Source: Bacteroides rodentium JCM 16496 (GTDB lineage Bacteria > Bacteroidota > Bacteroidia > Bacteroidales > Bacteroidaceae). Taken from it: 64,000 nt of DNA. Below are positions 47,451-55,878 of this stretch, in pieces. The notes beneath the pieces are model-generated. The model made no database searches and was not told the origin of the DNA. It saw nothing but the letters and a program-made list of their open reading frames with translations. Location: contig NZ_BAKJ01000013.1 of assembly GCF_000614125.1 (NCBI RefSeq), positions 1 through 64,000 on the forward strand, written 5' to 3'. The number at the start of each line of letters is the position of its first letter. The first letter of the stretch is position 1. The position numbers and the translations under genes were made by a program.

Positions 47451-48065
47451 TTACTTGTACTTATATTGACACAAATGTAAATTCACATAGTTACCATCAT
47501 GGTATTCTTTACATTCTATCCAATTGTTATGACTGTCATATTGGTATTCAAACTCTTTCTTTATTCTCTTTCCGTTCCACCAAGCATCGCATAAGACTAT
47601 ATGCTCTAAATCATTATATTTAATGATAGTCTGTTTCTTTATGCCCTTATCGTCCTCCCAATTAGAAATTATCGTTCTTCCAGCTAATTGCCCTTTATTT
47701 TCTTCTGGTTCAATATAAGGAGCGACATTCTTCGTTGCAGAACCGCTAAACTCTACTTGATTTCTGTATTCTTTAATGTGGGCATATGTAGAATCGAACT
47801 CTCTGACTAATAGTTTAGATAAGTTGTTCCCATAGTAAGATATAGTATCGCACTTTATCATTCTCCCATTAGAAAGAAGAAGCTTATGCTCAAGCTTTAT
47901 GGTTCTTGTTTCCTCCATTGCTTTATTAGAAGAGTACCATTTACTAATTTCTTTTCTACCAATAGTAAATGTCTGTGCAATTAATCCTTGAATAAGTTCT
48001 TTATTGTGCAAACTGTTGAACAATCTACTGATATGTATTGAGTATATGTCTATAATGTCCCACAT
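47451..48065 (-). CDS. Hypothetical protein of mobile element 1
   Basis: 204 residues, no signal peptide or membrane segment. The C-terminal half has repeats resembling KKEFEYQYDSHNNWIECKEY and LSNGRMIKCDTISYYGN, like YD-type or RHS-like short beta hairpins of Bacteroidota proteins. I do not recognise a family. It is preceded at 6 bases by the next gene on the minus strand. Confidence 0.6.
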   Translation of the reverse strand: MWDIIDIYSIHISRLFNSLHNKELIQGLIAQTFTIGRKEISKWYSSNKAMEETRTIKLEHKLLLSNGRMIKCDTISYYGNNLSKLLVREFDSTYAHIKEYRNQVEFSGSATKNVAPYIEPEENKGQLAGRTIISNWEDDKGIKKQTIIKYNDLEHIVLCDAWWNGKRIKKEFEYQYDSHNNWIECKEYHDGNYVNLHLCQYKYK

Positions 48066-48071
48066 GATAAA

Positions 48072-48482
48072 TTATTCTAATGAAAAACCTCCCAATTGTG
48101 TATAACTCTTTAAACTATATTGAGTCTCTTTTTTAGAGTGCTTCCCACCTACCAAAAGAGTGTCAAATCCCAAAGTCATTAGCTGCCTAATAAAAGGCTT
48201 GTTTGATAATATATATTGAGAAATTTCTCTAATTTCAGAATCTTTTAAATTATTATCGTTCTCTATTGATATTCTAAATCCACTTCTTAAAAAGAATGCA
48301 CTCATTTCATGTGCATAGTTTACATCTCCAATTGTTACAGATACCTTGCAGAATCTATCTAATTCACCACAACAATAGCTATCTTTAAAATTCTGATTCA
48401 TGGTATTTATTAACTTCATCCGTTCCAATGAAGTACCTACTAAAGAATTGAGTAAGTTTTTAAAGAAATCGACAATGTTCAT
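48072..48482 (-). CDS. Hypothetical protein of mobile element 1
   Basis: 136 residues, soluble and helical, starting MNIVDFFKNLLNSLVGTS and ending YTQLGGFSLE. No known motif. It lies one base after the J-domain gene, so it is likely co-translated with it. Confidence 0.6.
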   Translation of the reverse strand: MNIVDFFKNLLNSLVGTSLERMKLINTMNQNFKDSYCCGELDRFCKVSVTIGDVNYAHEMSAFFLRSGFRISIENDNNLKDSEIREISQYILSNKPFIRQLMTLGFDTLLVGGKHSKKETQYSLKSYTQLGGFSLE

Positions 48483-48483
48483 A

Positions 48484-48723
48484 TTAAGCTAATTTATCAT
48501 TTACTATATCCTTAATCTTTAAGAGTTCTCTGTAATTGAATCTGTTGTTGTTAATCATAGCTGTTAGCTCCTCTGCTACATCTTTATTGTTGGGATGCTT
48601 ATCTGGGTGAGCTTGTTTGATAAGCTCTTTATATAGCTGTTTTGCTTTAGCTATGCTCTCAACAACATTGTATGCTTCATCATCTGTTGAATGATTCTTG
48701 GAACAGAATAATCTGGTAAACAT
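48484..48723 (-). CDS. J-domain protein
   Basis: About 79 residues from the ATG at 48723 (MFTRLFCSKNHSTDDEAYNV); 48729 is also possible. It contains the J-domain signature IKQAHPDKHPNNKD with the HPD tripeptide that stimulates DnaK ATPase, and helix II AKAKQLYKELIKQ. No other DnaJ domains are present, so it is a stand-alone co-chaperone, perhaps for replication or partition of the element. Confidence 0.75.
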   Translation of the reverse strand: MFTRLFCSKNHSTDDEAYNVVESIAKAKQLYKELIKQAHPDKHPNNKDVAEELTAMINNNRFNYRELLKIKDIVNDKLA

Positions 48724-48746
48724 ATTCATAGTATGTCTTTTAATTG

Positions 48747-48851
48747 TTAGGAGAATAGCCATGCAGCTATTCCAATTACTACCAGAACTATAAGGATAAC
48801 AAAAAACTCTGATAATTTAGGGTCTTCCCCATTATATTGCATTTTAGTCAT
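48747..48851 (-). CDS. Small single-pass membrane protein
   Basis: 34 residues: MTKMQYNGEDPKLSEFF then VILIVLVVIGIAAWLFS, a transmembrane helix at the C-terminus. The open frame extends to 48989, but the first 46 residues look non-coding. It lies just upstream of the J-domain gene. Function unknown. Confidence 0.45.
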   Translation of the reverse strand: MTKMQYNGEDPKLSEFFVILIVLVVIGIAAWLFS

Positions 48852-49439
48852 AATTAGGATATTTACGCTCACCTGCTTCCTATGATGAATTATAAATAAA
48901 AAAGGTGTGGAAGCTATATTTGTCTTATCCTGTTTCTTGGGCTTCTCGCATTGCCTTTTGGTACGGATAAAACAATAGCCCCACACCAAAAGGTATATAG
49001 TTCACCTAAGCGATGAATATATATCAAATGTGTGGGTGCTATTGCTATCATCTTCGTACCGTTTTTAAATTTTGCGAGAATCTAAGAAACAGAAGATAAT
49101 TTCAATAACACCTTTCGTTAAATATGTCCTTCCAACTCCCTATCTCATTAGTTCATTGGAATTGGTGCAAAGATAATGAAAGGTTCTAAATTAATAGGTA
49201 TGAAGTGTGGATTAATAGTAAATTCTATGCTCTCAAACATAGTCTGAATGGGATATTTAATAAGAGTTGAGATAGTTATAAACTCTGTAAACTTATGGAA
49301 TTGACTTACTTCTATAAGACTGAAATGCCAAACTGCCAAGATTGGACTTTAAATGTATCTAAGCTCAATATTTTATAGATTTGGGACAGAACCATTCAGA
49401 CCACTATAAAGATGTATCTTAATAATCCTGTCCCAATTA
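48852..49439. other. Non-coding stretch with structured 3' region of the recombinase transcript
   Basis: I see no credible gene here; the 49148-49339 open frame lacks coding character. At 49381-49436 an inverted repeat TTGGGACAG ... CTGTCCCAA encloses a second one, AAGATGTATCTT. It lies 3 bases after the recombinase stop (minus strand) and probably ends that transcript. Confidence 0.45.
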
Positions 49440-50027
49440 TTAGAAGCTCAAACAGTCATAAGTCTGTAAGATTTCTTCCTGCCTTAACCCCAAGTATCTT
49501 TTAGTAATGGCAACAGAACTATGGTTGAACAGTTCCATCAGCTTTACTAAAGCAAGTTCAGCATTATCGCTGTTCATATTATAGACCTGTCTACCAAAAG
49601 TCTTTCTAAGAGAATGGCAGCTAAAGTTCTTAATCTTTAGCCTGTACTTCTTCTTCACCTCTTTAAGAATGATATTGATTCTCTGAATCGTGAAGATAGT
49701 GCCTTTCTGACTGATAAGGATTGGCGCATTGATTCCAACTGGATTTATATGCTCGTAGCACTCTTTAATATGATGTTGTAATTGTGGGTTTAGTCTGATA
49801 GTCCTTACCTTGCCTGTCTTTTGCTCAATTACTGTAAACTCGTCAGTACCTAATATCTGCTTCCACCTTAGAGATAGAATATCAGATATTCTTAATCCTG
49901 TGAAGCATCCCAAAGCTATAAGAAGTGAGATTTTATAATTCTCGTCTTTGGCTAACTTTCTAATGAGGTTCATAGCATCAGACCATATAAGATAGTCTGC
50001 CGTTGTGCTTGAATATTTAAGTGACAT
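49440..50027 (-). CDS. Minimal tyrosine recombinase (catalytic domain only)
   Basis: 195 residues, only the catalytic domain; the usual N-terminal core-binding domain is absent. Active-site boxes: Arg in CFTGLRISDILSLRW, Lys region KTGKVRTIRL, His-x-x-Arg in CHSLRKTFG, His in LFNHSSVAITKRY and the nucleophile Tyr in KRYLG. It differs from IntDOT-type enzymes, which replace the first Arg. It could resolve element multimers (XerC/D-like) rather than integrate. It lies between non-coding regions with its own start at 50027. Confidence 0.8.
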   Translation of the reverse strand: MSLKYSSTTADYLIWSDAMNLIRKLAKDENYKISLLIALGCFTGLRISDILSLRWKQILGTDEFTVIEQKTGKVRTIRLNPQLQHHIKECYEHINPVGINAPILISQKGTIFTIQRINIILKEVKKKYRLKIKNFSCHSLRKTFGRQVYNMNSDNAELALVKLMELFNHSSVAITKRYLGLRQEEILQTYDCLSF

Positions 50028-50177
50028 AATGTTCTGTTTTATAATAAAACGAATAGAAGTGAATATTAATTCTGAGTTGGATTTACTAACTCACTGATTA
50101 CTAAAGGAACATTCACTAATAGCAGAAGTGAATATGATAAGGACACCCAACTTAAAAATTGAGTGCCCTCTACCTTA

Positions 50178-50624
50178 TTATAATTCTCCCTTGTCAGCAA
50201 AACTGTAATATCCTGTATCTGTTAATATGAGGTGGTCTAAAACTGTAATTCTCATTAGTCTTGCAGCTTCTTTGACCTGCTTAGTAATCTCCATATCCTG
50301 CCTGCTTGGTTTCAGATTACCGCTTGGGTGATTATGTGCAAGAATGATAGCTACTGAATTGGTGAGCAATGCGGCTTGCAGAATAACTCTTACATCAGCA
50401 CAAGTTTCAGTAATTCCTCCCTCTGATATGAGAGTGTAGCCTAAAACTTGGCTGGCTTGGTTTAGGAACAGAACTTTGAAGTATTCTTTGTAACAGATAG
50501 TTCCCTCCTTATATGTAGGAAGTAAATATTTATATGCGTCCTCAGAACTGCCTACCTTATATATATTCTTGAATTTTGGTTTGTAGGACAGTTCCACTTC
50601 TCCAACAGTATAATCTATATCCAT
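50178..50624 (-). CDS. RadC/JAB-domain protein
   Basis: 148 residues. The JAMM metalloprotease-like site HNHPSG with the downstream S-x2-D (97-HNHPSGNLKPSRQD-110) is intact, and GGITETCADVRVILQAAL is the conserved RadC helix. The HhH N-terminal domain of chromosomal RadC is missing. Such short JAB proteins are very common on Bacteroides mobile elements. Their role is unknown despite the old DNA-repair label. Confidence 0.88.
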   Translation of the reverse strand: MDIDYTVGEVELSYKPKFKNIYKVGSSEDAYKYLLPTYKEGTICYKEYFKVLFLNQASQVLGYTLISEGGITETCADVRVILQAALLTNSVAIILAHNHPSGNLKPSRQDMEITKQVKEAARLMRITVLDHLILTDTGYYSFADKGEL

Positions 50625-50635
50625 AATATCAAGTA

Positions 50636-50911
50636 TTAAAATGGTTTATCGCCATATTCATAAACAAGAATTGAATTGCATACTCTATCGTAGAATGAGA
50701 ATCCACAGCAAGTATGAAAATAGCTCTCATAAACTGCTGCATACTCTCCATGCTGCCTACTGTTCCTATCCAAAAATGAATCAAACTTGTGCAGCCAATA
50801 TTTAAGTGCTTGCAAGTGTTTGATGTATTGCAGATTGTTCTCACAGTAGCATAATTTCTCTTGTAAAGAAGTGATATGATTGATAGCATTTTCAATTTTA
50901 GATTTATCCAT
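50636..50911 (-). CDS. Hypothetical protein of mobile element 1
   Basis: 91 residues from the ATG at 50911 (MDKSKIENAINHITSLQEKL). Helical, Cys- and Tyr-rich, with no known motif. It is 11 bases upstream of the JAB gene on the minus strand, probably one transcript. Confidence 0.55.
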   Translation of the reverse strand: MDKSKIENAINHITSLQEKLCYCENNLQYIKHLQALKYWLHKFDSFLDRNSRQHGEYAAVYESYFHTCCGFSFYDRVCNSILVYEYGDKPF

Positions 50912-50995
50912 AATGTCATAGAATTTGTAAAGTGTATAAATAGAAAAGGACACCTAACAAAATAGCTGTCCTTTTGAATATTACCGTCTGTCCTC

Positions 50996-51268
50996 TTAGA
51001 TAAAAGGCAGATATGTATCATCCAATGCACCACTGTCAATAATATTTTTGCATAATTCATGTGATGCTTGATTTCTGAGGTCTGTGCCATAATTATCATC
51101 GCCTACCATTTTAATGATTGCAACAATGGTTCTCATCAACTCTTGTTGTAGGGTGCGGTGATAGTGACTTACACCTTCAGCAAATCTTTTTGGATTCCAA
51201 CTCATATCATTAAGCGCACGTTCTAATTCTTGTGCAGCTTTGTATTCACGAGAATTTTGTAATTCCAT
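50996..51268 (-). CDS. Hypothetical protein of mobile element 1
   Basis: 90 residues, all helical (MELQNSREYKAAQELERALN; RTLQQELMRTIVAIIKMVGD). I recall relatives on Bacteroides plasmids and transposons beside DUF3871 genes, but I know no function. Confidence 0.6.
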   Translation of the reverse strand: MELQNSREYKAAQELERALNDMSWNPKRFAEGVSHYHRTLQQELMRTIVAIIKMVGDDNYGTDLRNQASHELCKNIIDSGALDDTYLPFI

Positions 51269-51355
51269 AATTTATGTAGTTTTAAATAGTTCATAAAATA
51301 AAGAAAGGACAACTAACTGAATAGCTGCCCTTTCCTCTGTCAATCAACAATCCAC

Positions 51356-52375
51356 TCAGCCCAAGAACCAAGCGTATTCACTATCTCCTAATTTGGCACG
51401 TTGGATGCCTTGTACGAACTCTGTGCAGTTAAGATTCCTCTCCAAGAAGTTATCTATGTAACTTGACTTTACAGAACCATTGAGCAGGTTTAAGAGCTGC
51501 CAGCCTGTAATGCTGTCCCCTGTACTCTTGAAATTCACATCAGAAACGAATGCTCTGCAAGCCGCATTAATTTGACTGTCTCCCAACAATAGACGAGGTA
51601 AGCGTTTCTGTTGGTTGGGTGTAAGAGCTTGATATAATCTCATCCTGCCTATTATCTGGCAGAACTCACTCGTTGAGATTGACATCTGCCCAAGTGTCCT
51701 TAACAGATGCAGGTCTTTGGATGGGTTGTAAGCATGGAACAGATTCAATGCTGCTGCATATAGTTCCTGTACGCTTAGGACTTCTATCTTATCCTGCAAG
51801 CCGTCAGTAGTAAGCATTAAATTTGAGCACACACGATTACGAAATCCTATGAAGATTTTAAACTTCTCAACAGATTTCTTACTGTATAGGTTAATCTCGT
51901 TATATGCTCTCACTCCACCAATGGATAACGCTAAACGATTACCGTATTCATCATGTACAATGGATGGAATTTCAAAACAGAAACACATTCTCTGATAGAA
52001 CAAAGTCTTCTCTTCATCTGTCAGTTCAGATGCTTTCTTACCTAATGCACTTGGTATTCTGCCATTGATAGGGTGTGAGATTCTAATCTCTGGCATATCA
52101 AACTGTTCTCCATGAAAGTAATCCTTAGCTGCATCCACTACTGCACCTATAAAGGATTGGTGGCTTATGGTTTCCTCCATTGATGCAAAACTTGGAATGA
52201 TGCAGTCTTGCTGTAAGTGCTGTAAGGTTACTTCCTGCGTGTTGGCTTCAATGAAATGGTTTACTCTCTTGGGTGCTGTTACTTCTTCCACAATGATTGC
52301 TTCTTCTGCAAACTCACCCATGTTTAATGATTCTCTACGCTGTGCCATAGCTGGCATAATTACTAAATCTCTCAT
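51356..52375 (-). CDS. DUF3871 family protein
   Basis: 339 residues. Family-specific text includes HFIEANTQEVTLQHLQQDCI, IRISHPINGRIPSALGKKAS, the LALSIGGVRAYNEINLYSKK core and a C-terminal CRAFVSDVNFKSTGDSITGW. It resembles DUF932-type phage/plasmid proteins in fold and context. It is found almost only on Bacteroidota mobile elements; the function is unknown. It is preceded by a 468-base non-coding region with hairpins. Confidence 0.85.
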   Translation of the reverse strand: MRDLVIMPAMAQRRESLNMGEFAEEAIIVEEVTAPKRVNHFIEANTQEVTLQHLQQDCIIPSFASMEETISHQSFIGAVVDAAKDYFHGEQFDMPEIRISHPINGRIPSALGKKASELTDEEKTLFYQRMCFCFEIPSIVHDEYGNRLALSIGGVRAYNEINLYSKKSVEKFKIFIGFRNRVCSNLMLTTDGLQDKIEVLSVQELYAAALNLFHAYNPSKDLHLLRTLGQMSISTSEFCQIIGRMRLYQALTPNQQKRLPRLLLGDSQINAACRAFVSDVNFKSTGDSITGWQLLNLLNGSVKSSYIDNFLERNLNCTEFVQGIQRAKLGDSEYAWFLG

Positions 52376-52843
52376 AATGAAATTGAATTAAATGGTTATT
52401 GATTGAATGGATTTAATAGGAACAAACCTAAAACACAAGTGAATTTCTTCGCTTGTATCTTAGGCTGTCCTATGTCTTTCCCTAAAGATTCTTTCAAAGG
52501 AAATGAGGAGCATTAGTAAATTATTGGTTAGCTATGGCAATAGTGCATCGTGCCTGCTCTTGGATTAATAAGAATGCTTATTCCTACCAACTATCAGACT
52601 GCATTTCTAAAGCATTCTTTTTATTTAAGAGCTATGAGGGGGTGTTTATGTGGGTAGGGGTGTCTTGTGCATTACTCTGATGGTTTAAAATTGTCATTAC
52701 GAAGTAGCATTCATAAGGGCTGCTTACCCTTATCGTAGAAATTCAACTTTAGATGCTTCTAAAGTCAGAATAAGACAGAGTGGGGATTATTCGTACTATC
52801 TCTTAATATATTAATAAACAGTACGAAAAATCCTACTTGCCTG
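52376..52843. other. Non-coding region with three inverted repeats, possible origin
   Basis: Contains an imperfect 17-bp-arm hairpin at 52427-52464 (upstream of the DUF3871 start), ATAAGGG...CCCTTAT at 52713-52733, and a perfect ACTTTAGA TGCT TCTAAAGT at 52746-52765. AGTACGAA-like words occur near 52790 and 52820. It lies between a possible replication gene and DUF3871 and holds no gene. A replication or transfer origin is possible but unproven. Confidence 0.4.
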
Positions 52844-53506
52844 TTATTTGGACTTGAAAGCTATCTTAACCACGTTTTTTGAGTTGGTTGGATTCCACTC
52901 CTTGCGCTGTTTGGCTATGTTGTTGTCTAATAATAGTTCATTGGGAGTAAGCTCTATCCCTTTGGGTATATATCTTAACAGACCTGCACTATATAATTCC
53001 AGATTGTAACTCTCTACATTCTTCTTACCCATTCCCAATTTGTCAGCCAACTTATTAGGAGTAAGCAGTATCTTGTTGTTCTCTGCTATTAATAGGAGCT
53101 TGATATAATATCCTTTCACTTTAATATTCAAATCCACTGTCATAAAGAGGTAGGACAGTGTTATGAAGTTGGGATGTTCAATGGGTGGAATGCAGTAAAT
53201 GCTCCTCATTACAAATTCTATAAGAGGATGGTTGATAGCTTCCCTATATCTCTTTCTAATCAGCACTGCCTCTATATCCTTATTGAAGTTCTTTAATGCG
53301 TCCTCTTTCTCTCCAGTTCGTTTGGCTAAGTCTTTGATTCTCCATCTGACCTTATAATAGTCGTTTCTATATAAGGACAGACAGAAGAACCTGTACAAAT
53401 TGGGTGGATTGAGTTTATCTACAATAGACTTGTTAATGGTAGCATAATTCTGCCTAATGTTACTTGTCCTGTTTTGCAGGTGTTTTAATTGTATCTTCAT
53501 ATTCAT
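52844..53506 (-). CDS. Possible replication-associated winged-helix protein
   Basis: 220 residues, basic. The central and C-terminal parts look like two helix-turn-helix segments (WRIKDLAKRTGEKEDALKNF; ILLTPNKLADKLGMGKKNVE followed by SYNLELYSAGLLRYIPKG). I do not recognise a family. A role as replication initiator or regulator is suggested only by the HTH pattern and by the hairpin-rich region beside it. Its start overlaps the end of the 53460-53645 gene. Confidence 0.5.
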   Translation of the reverse strand: MNMKIQLKHLQNRTSNIRQNYATINKSIVDKLNPPNLYRFFCLSLYRNDYYKVRWRIKDLAKRTGEKEDALKNFNKDIEAVLIRKRYREAINHPLIEFVMRSIYCIPPIEHPNFITLSYLFMTVDLNIKVKGYYIKLLLIAENNKILLTPNKLADKLGMGKKNVESYNLELYSAGLLRYIPKGIELTPNELLLDNNIAKQRKEWNPTNSKNVVKIAFKSK

Positions 53507-53645
53507 TAGTAGCTGATTGAATATTATTGGTAAACATTAAATCTTTCTTCTCTCGTTCCATCCTGTAATAGTAGGCAGTTCCAAAGTATATCTTGGCTTC
53601 CTTTCTGTTGTGAAACTTCTTTCCTGTTGGCAGATGAATTATCAT
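53460..53645 (-). CDS. Small hypothetical protein of mobile element 1
   Basis: 61 residues (MIIHLPTGKKFHNRKEAKIY then FGTAYYYRMEREKK...). It overlaps the start of the downstream gene by 47 bases, suggesting coupled translation. No known motif; small Lys-rich proteins like this are common in such elements. Confidence 0.5.
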   Translation of the reverse strand: MIIHLPTGKKFHNRKEAKIYFGTAYYYRMEREKKDLMFTNNIQSATNEYEDTIKTPAKQDK

Positions 53646-53666
53646 ATCAGTTTAAATATCAGTGAA

Positions 53667-53840
53667 TTAATAAGCCAACTTCTGCAATGAGATATAATAG
53701 GTAGCAACCTTTCCATTCTTCTTTCTCCTTGTCTTTAGATAGTTATTAAGATTAGCCCACAATCCAATGTGAACCTTGTTATCTTTTACTCCCTGTTTAA
53801 GAGCCTTAGCCCTTATCTGCTCATAAGTAAATTCTTCCAT
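53667..53840 (-). CDS. Small hypothetical protein, 57 residues
   Basis: The minus strand encodes MEEFTYEQIRAKALKQGVKD, then NKVHIGLWANLNNYLKTRRK and KNGKVATYYISLQKLAY, stop at 53667. It is basic and compact and fits the gap between two other small genes with normal spacing. It is short enough to be missed by length cut-offs. The function is unknown. Confidence 0.6.
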   Translation of the reverse strand: MEEFTYEQIRAKALKQGVKDNKVHIGLWANLNNYLKTRRKKNGKVATYYISLQKLAY

Positions 53841-54004
53841 TTTAGATATTCTGAATAGTTTGTAAGTCCGTCAATCTGTGTGGTGGGATTATCTGCTTGT
53901 AGTACTGTAAAGATAGTAATTCCATGAGTGGGAAACTAATGATAAGACCACAATTCAGAAGTATTGAGTAGGCAGGGAAACCTCTCACATTTCCCTGCTT
54001 CTTG

Positions 54005-54322
54005 TCAATCTCCCTTGTTATGTTCAAAACATAGGACTAAGTGTATAATTCCATTCTCATTCTTGAAAGCTATTCTTGGATTATCAACTTCCTTATATGT
54101 AATGGAAGTTATAATAATGGGGAACAGTTCATTCGCATTATAAAGTTTGAGGCTATTTGCAATATATTCATTAGAACTATATTCTGGAAGAATGAAACTG
54201 AACAAGTAGAGCTTGACATCATTGTATTGCTGCATTTTAGCTCTTAGTATTTCTTGCTTAGCAATTATTGCTTCGTAGATAGTGCTTAAATATGAACTGG
54301 ATTGTATGATATATGGATTCAT
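54005..54322 (-). CDS. Hypothetical protein of mobile element 1
   Basis: 105 residues from the ATG at 54322 (MNPYIIQSSSYLSTIYEAII). The open frame extends to 54358. It contains YLFSFILPEYSSNEYIANSL and a C-terminal IIHLVLCFEHNKGD. No recognised family. It lies 64 bases downstream of the 54387 gene on the minus strand. Confidence 0.5.
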   Translation of the reverse strand: MNPYIIQSSSYLSTIYEAIIAKQEILRAKMQQYNDVKLYLFSFILPEYSSNEYIANSLKLYNANELFPIIITSITYKEVDNPRIAFKNENGIIHLVLCFEHNKGD

Positions 54323-54386
54323 TGTTTTATTATTTAGTTGGTTAAGAATTAAGCCCACCTGTCACATGGGCTTTGCTGTTAGTGGC

Positions 54387-55595
54387 TTATGCAGCCTGTT
54401 CTTCTTTAATCACTCCATGATTCTTTAGATATTGGGTAAGCATCTCAGAATAAATGGTATTCACATGGTCTGACTTTACTTCATTTATAATTTTAATGCT
54501 GCTCTCATTCAATGTCTTTATGGTACTTAAAGTTTCATCCAACCCAATCTTCTTGTTTTCACCGTTCGGTGCGTAATTGGCAAGCTGGGTAATTGCATCA
54601 ATCATGTAGCGATGTCTTATAGTGTCCTTAGAAATCTTCATGTCGCTTAAAGTCTTGATAATTGTATCTCCTATTGTCAAGTCATATTCTTCAAGTTTGG
54701 CTTCACAAACTCCCTGCATGGCACTATTCCAGACTTTCAAACTTAGTGTCTTACCAAAATTATAGTATTTGGTGATTACGCTGATGTTTGCTTTCAATTC
54801 CAATGCCTTTTGGAACACTCTGTTAAAGAACTCCTGTTGAGTGGCTAATGCTGCATTACCAGCCTTCTCCAATCCATTGAAACCTCTGCTCAACACATTG
54901 TTCACTCCTCTGTACTTGCCAAACTCCTGTAAAGAATCAAACTTTTTAATTCTTACATTCTCTATGGTCAGTTTGGTGTCGTCCTTGACTATGGCATTAA
55001 GGTTGTGTTCATGGTAGCTTGCCCATTGCCAATATCCGTTTGCTGTATCAACAGGTACGTAAACATTGGGAGTGCCTTTAGGTACAATGTTTCCGTTAAG
55101 GTCTTTCAGCTCAATGTCTGCATTGTAAAACAGGGCGGCTTCTGTAATGTAGAGAGGAACTTTATCAAAATGTTCATTGGTTATCAAATCCTTACCACAT
55201 TCAAGGTTTACCTTACTTACTGCCATGCTGTAAACAGATGTAGCGATGATGATTTCCTTTTCCTCTTTAGTAAAGACTACCTGTTTGTTTGTGTTCTTGC
55301 TTTCATTCCACAATTCTACTTTAGCAGTTGGTAGTTCTACCTTTTTAAGTGCTTCAAGATATGCAGTTTCAGCCTTGCCTACATTAACCAGTGCAGATTT
55401 CTTAATATTGGCTTCTGCATCCTTATTGGCTTCAAGCACGCTCTTGGCTTTCATCAAATTCTGACGGGCTTCTTCTACTGCTTGTAACTTAGTCTCTGCG
55501 GTTGTCATTTTTACTTCTTCCATGATTTCATTCTGATTTAAAGATTCAATTTCATTATTAATTTTCTCAGCTTTTACATTTACTAATTCGTTCAT
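54387..55595 (-). CDS. Hypothetical element-borne protein with N-terminal coiled coil
   Basis: 402 residues. Residues 20-85 are a Glu/Ala/Lys-rich coiled coil (AVEEARQNLMKAKSVLEANK). The central domain has VYVPVDTANGYWQWASYHEH and RGVNNVLSRGFNGLEKAGNA; the C-terminus is helical. No enzyme motif is visible. I do not know the family. The 283-base upstream region has two related hairpins that could be operators. Confidence 0.6.
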   Translation of the reverse strand: MNELVNVKAEKINNEIESLNQNEIMEEVKMTTAETKLQAVEEARQNLMKAKSVLEANKDAEANIKKSALVNVGKAETAYLEALKKVELPTAKVELWNESKNTNKQVVFTKEEKEIIIATSVYSMAVSKVNLECGKDLITNEHFDKVPLYITEAALFYNADIELKDLNGNIVPKGTPNVYVPVDTANGYWQWASYHEHNLNAIVKDDTKLTIENVRIKKFDSLQEFGKYRGVNNVLSRGFNGLEKAGNAALATQQEFFNRVFQKALELKANISVITKYYNFGKTLSLKVWNSAMQGVCEAKLEEYDLTIGDTIIKTLSDMKISKDTIRHRYMIDAITQLANYAPNGENKKIGLDETLSTIKTLNESSIKIINEVKSDHVNTIYSEMLTQYLKNHGVIKEEQAA

Positions 55596-55697
55596 AGTTT
55601 TAATCTTTTAAGTTGTTGTTATTCATTTAGTGTAACCCTCAAACCTATGTACACTTGGTTATCTGATTACGTTGCAAAACTACTTGCTTCTGGGCTG

Positions 55698-55857
55698 ATT
55701 AAAAGAGAGAAATTAATGAGTGGTTTTACTTTCCCTCTTAATTGGTAGCTCGTCCGCTATCGTTTTGACGGTGCAAAGATGGGATATAATGGCAGGATTA
55801 AAAGAGAGAAAAAAAGTCCTGCTTTCATGTACCCTCTTAATGGTATGAAGCAGGACT
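55698..55857. repeat. Two related hairpins (ATTAAAAGAGAG ... CCCTCTTAAT), one part of a terminator
   Basis: GATTAAAAGAGAGAAA occurs at about 55698 and again near 55796, each followed about 35 bases later by CCCTCTTAAT(T)GGTA. In each copy the two motifs are inverted relative to each other. The second copy lies within a terminator for the 55879 gene: AGTCCTGCTTTCAT ... ATGAAGCAGGACT (55815-55857) with seven T on the minus strand. Confidence 0.6.
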
Positions 55858-55878
55858 GTATTAATTATCAGATGTTTA

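Noticed and set aside
53842..54027. 61-residue open frame on the minus strand
   Set aside because: It overlaps the end of the 54005 gene, has no good start context and shows no coding composition.
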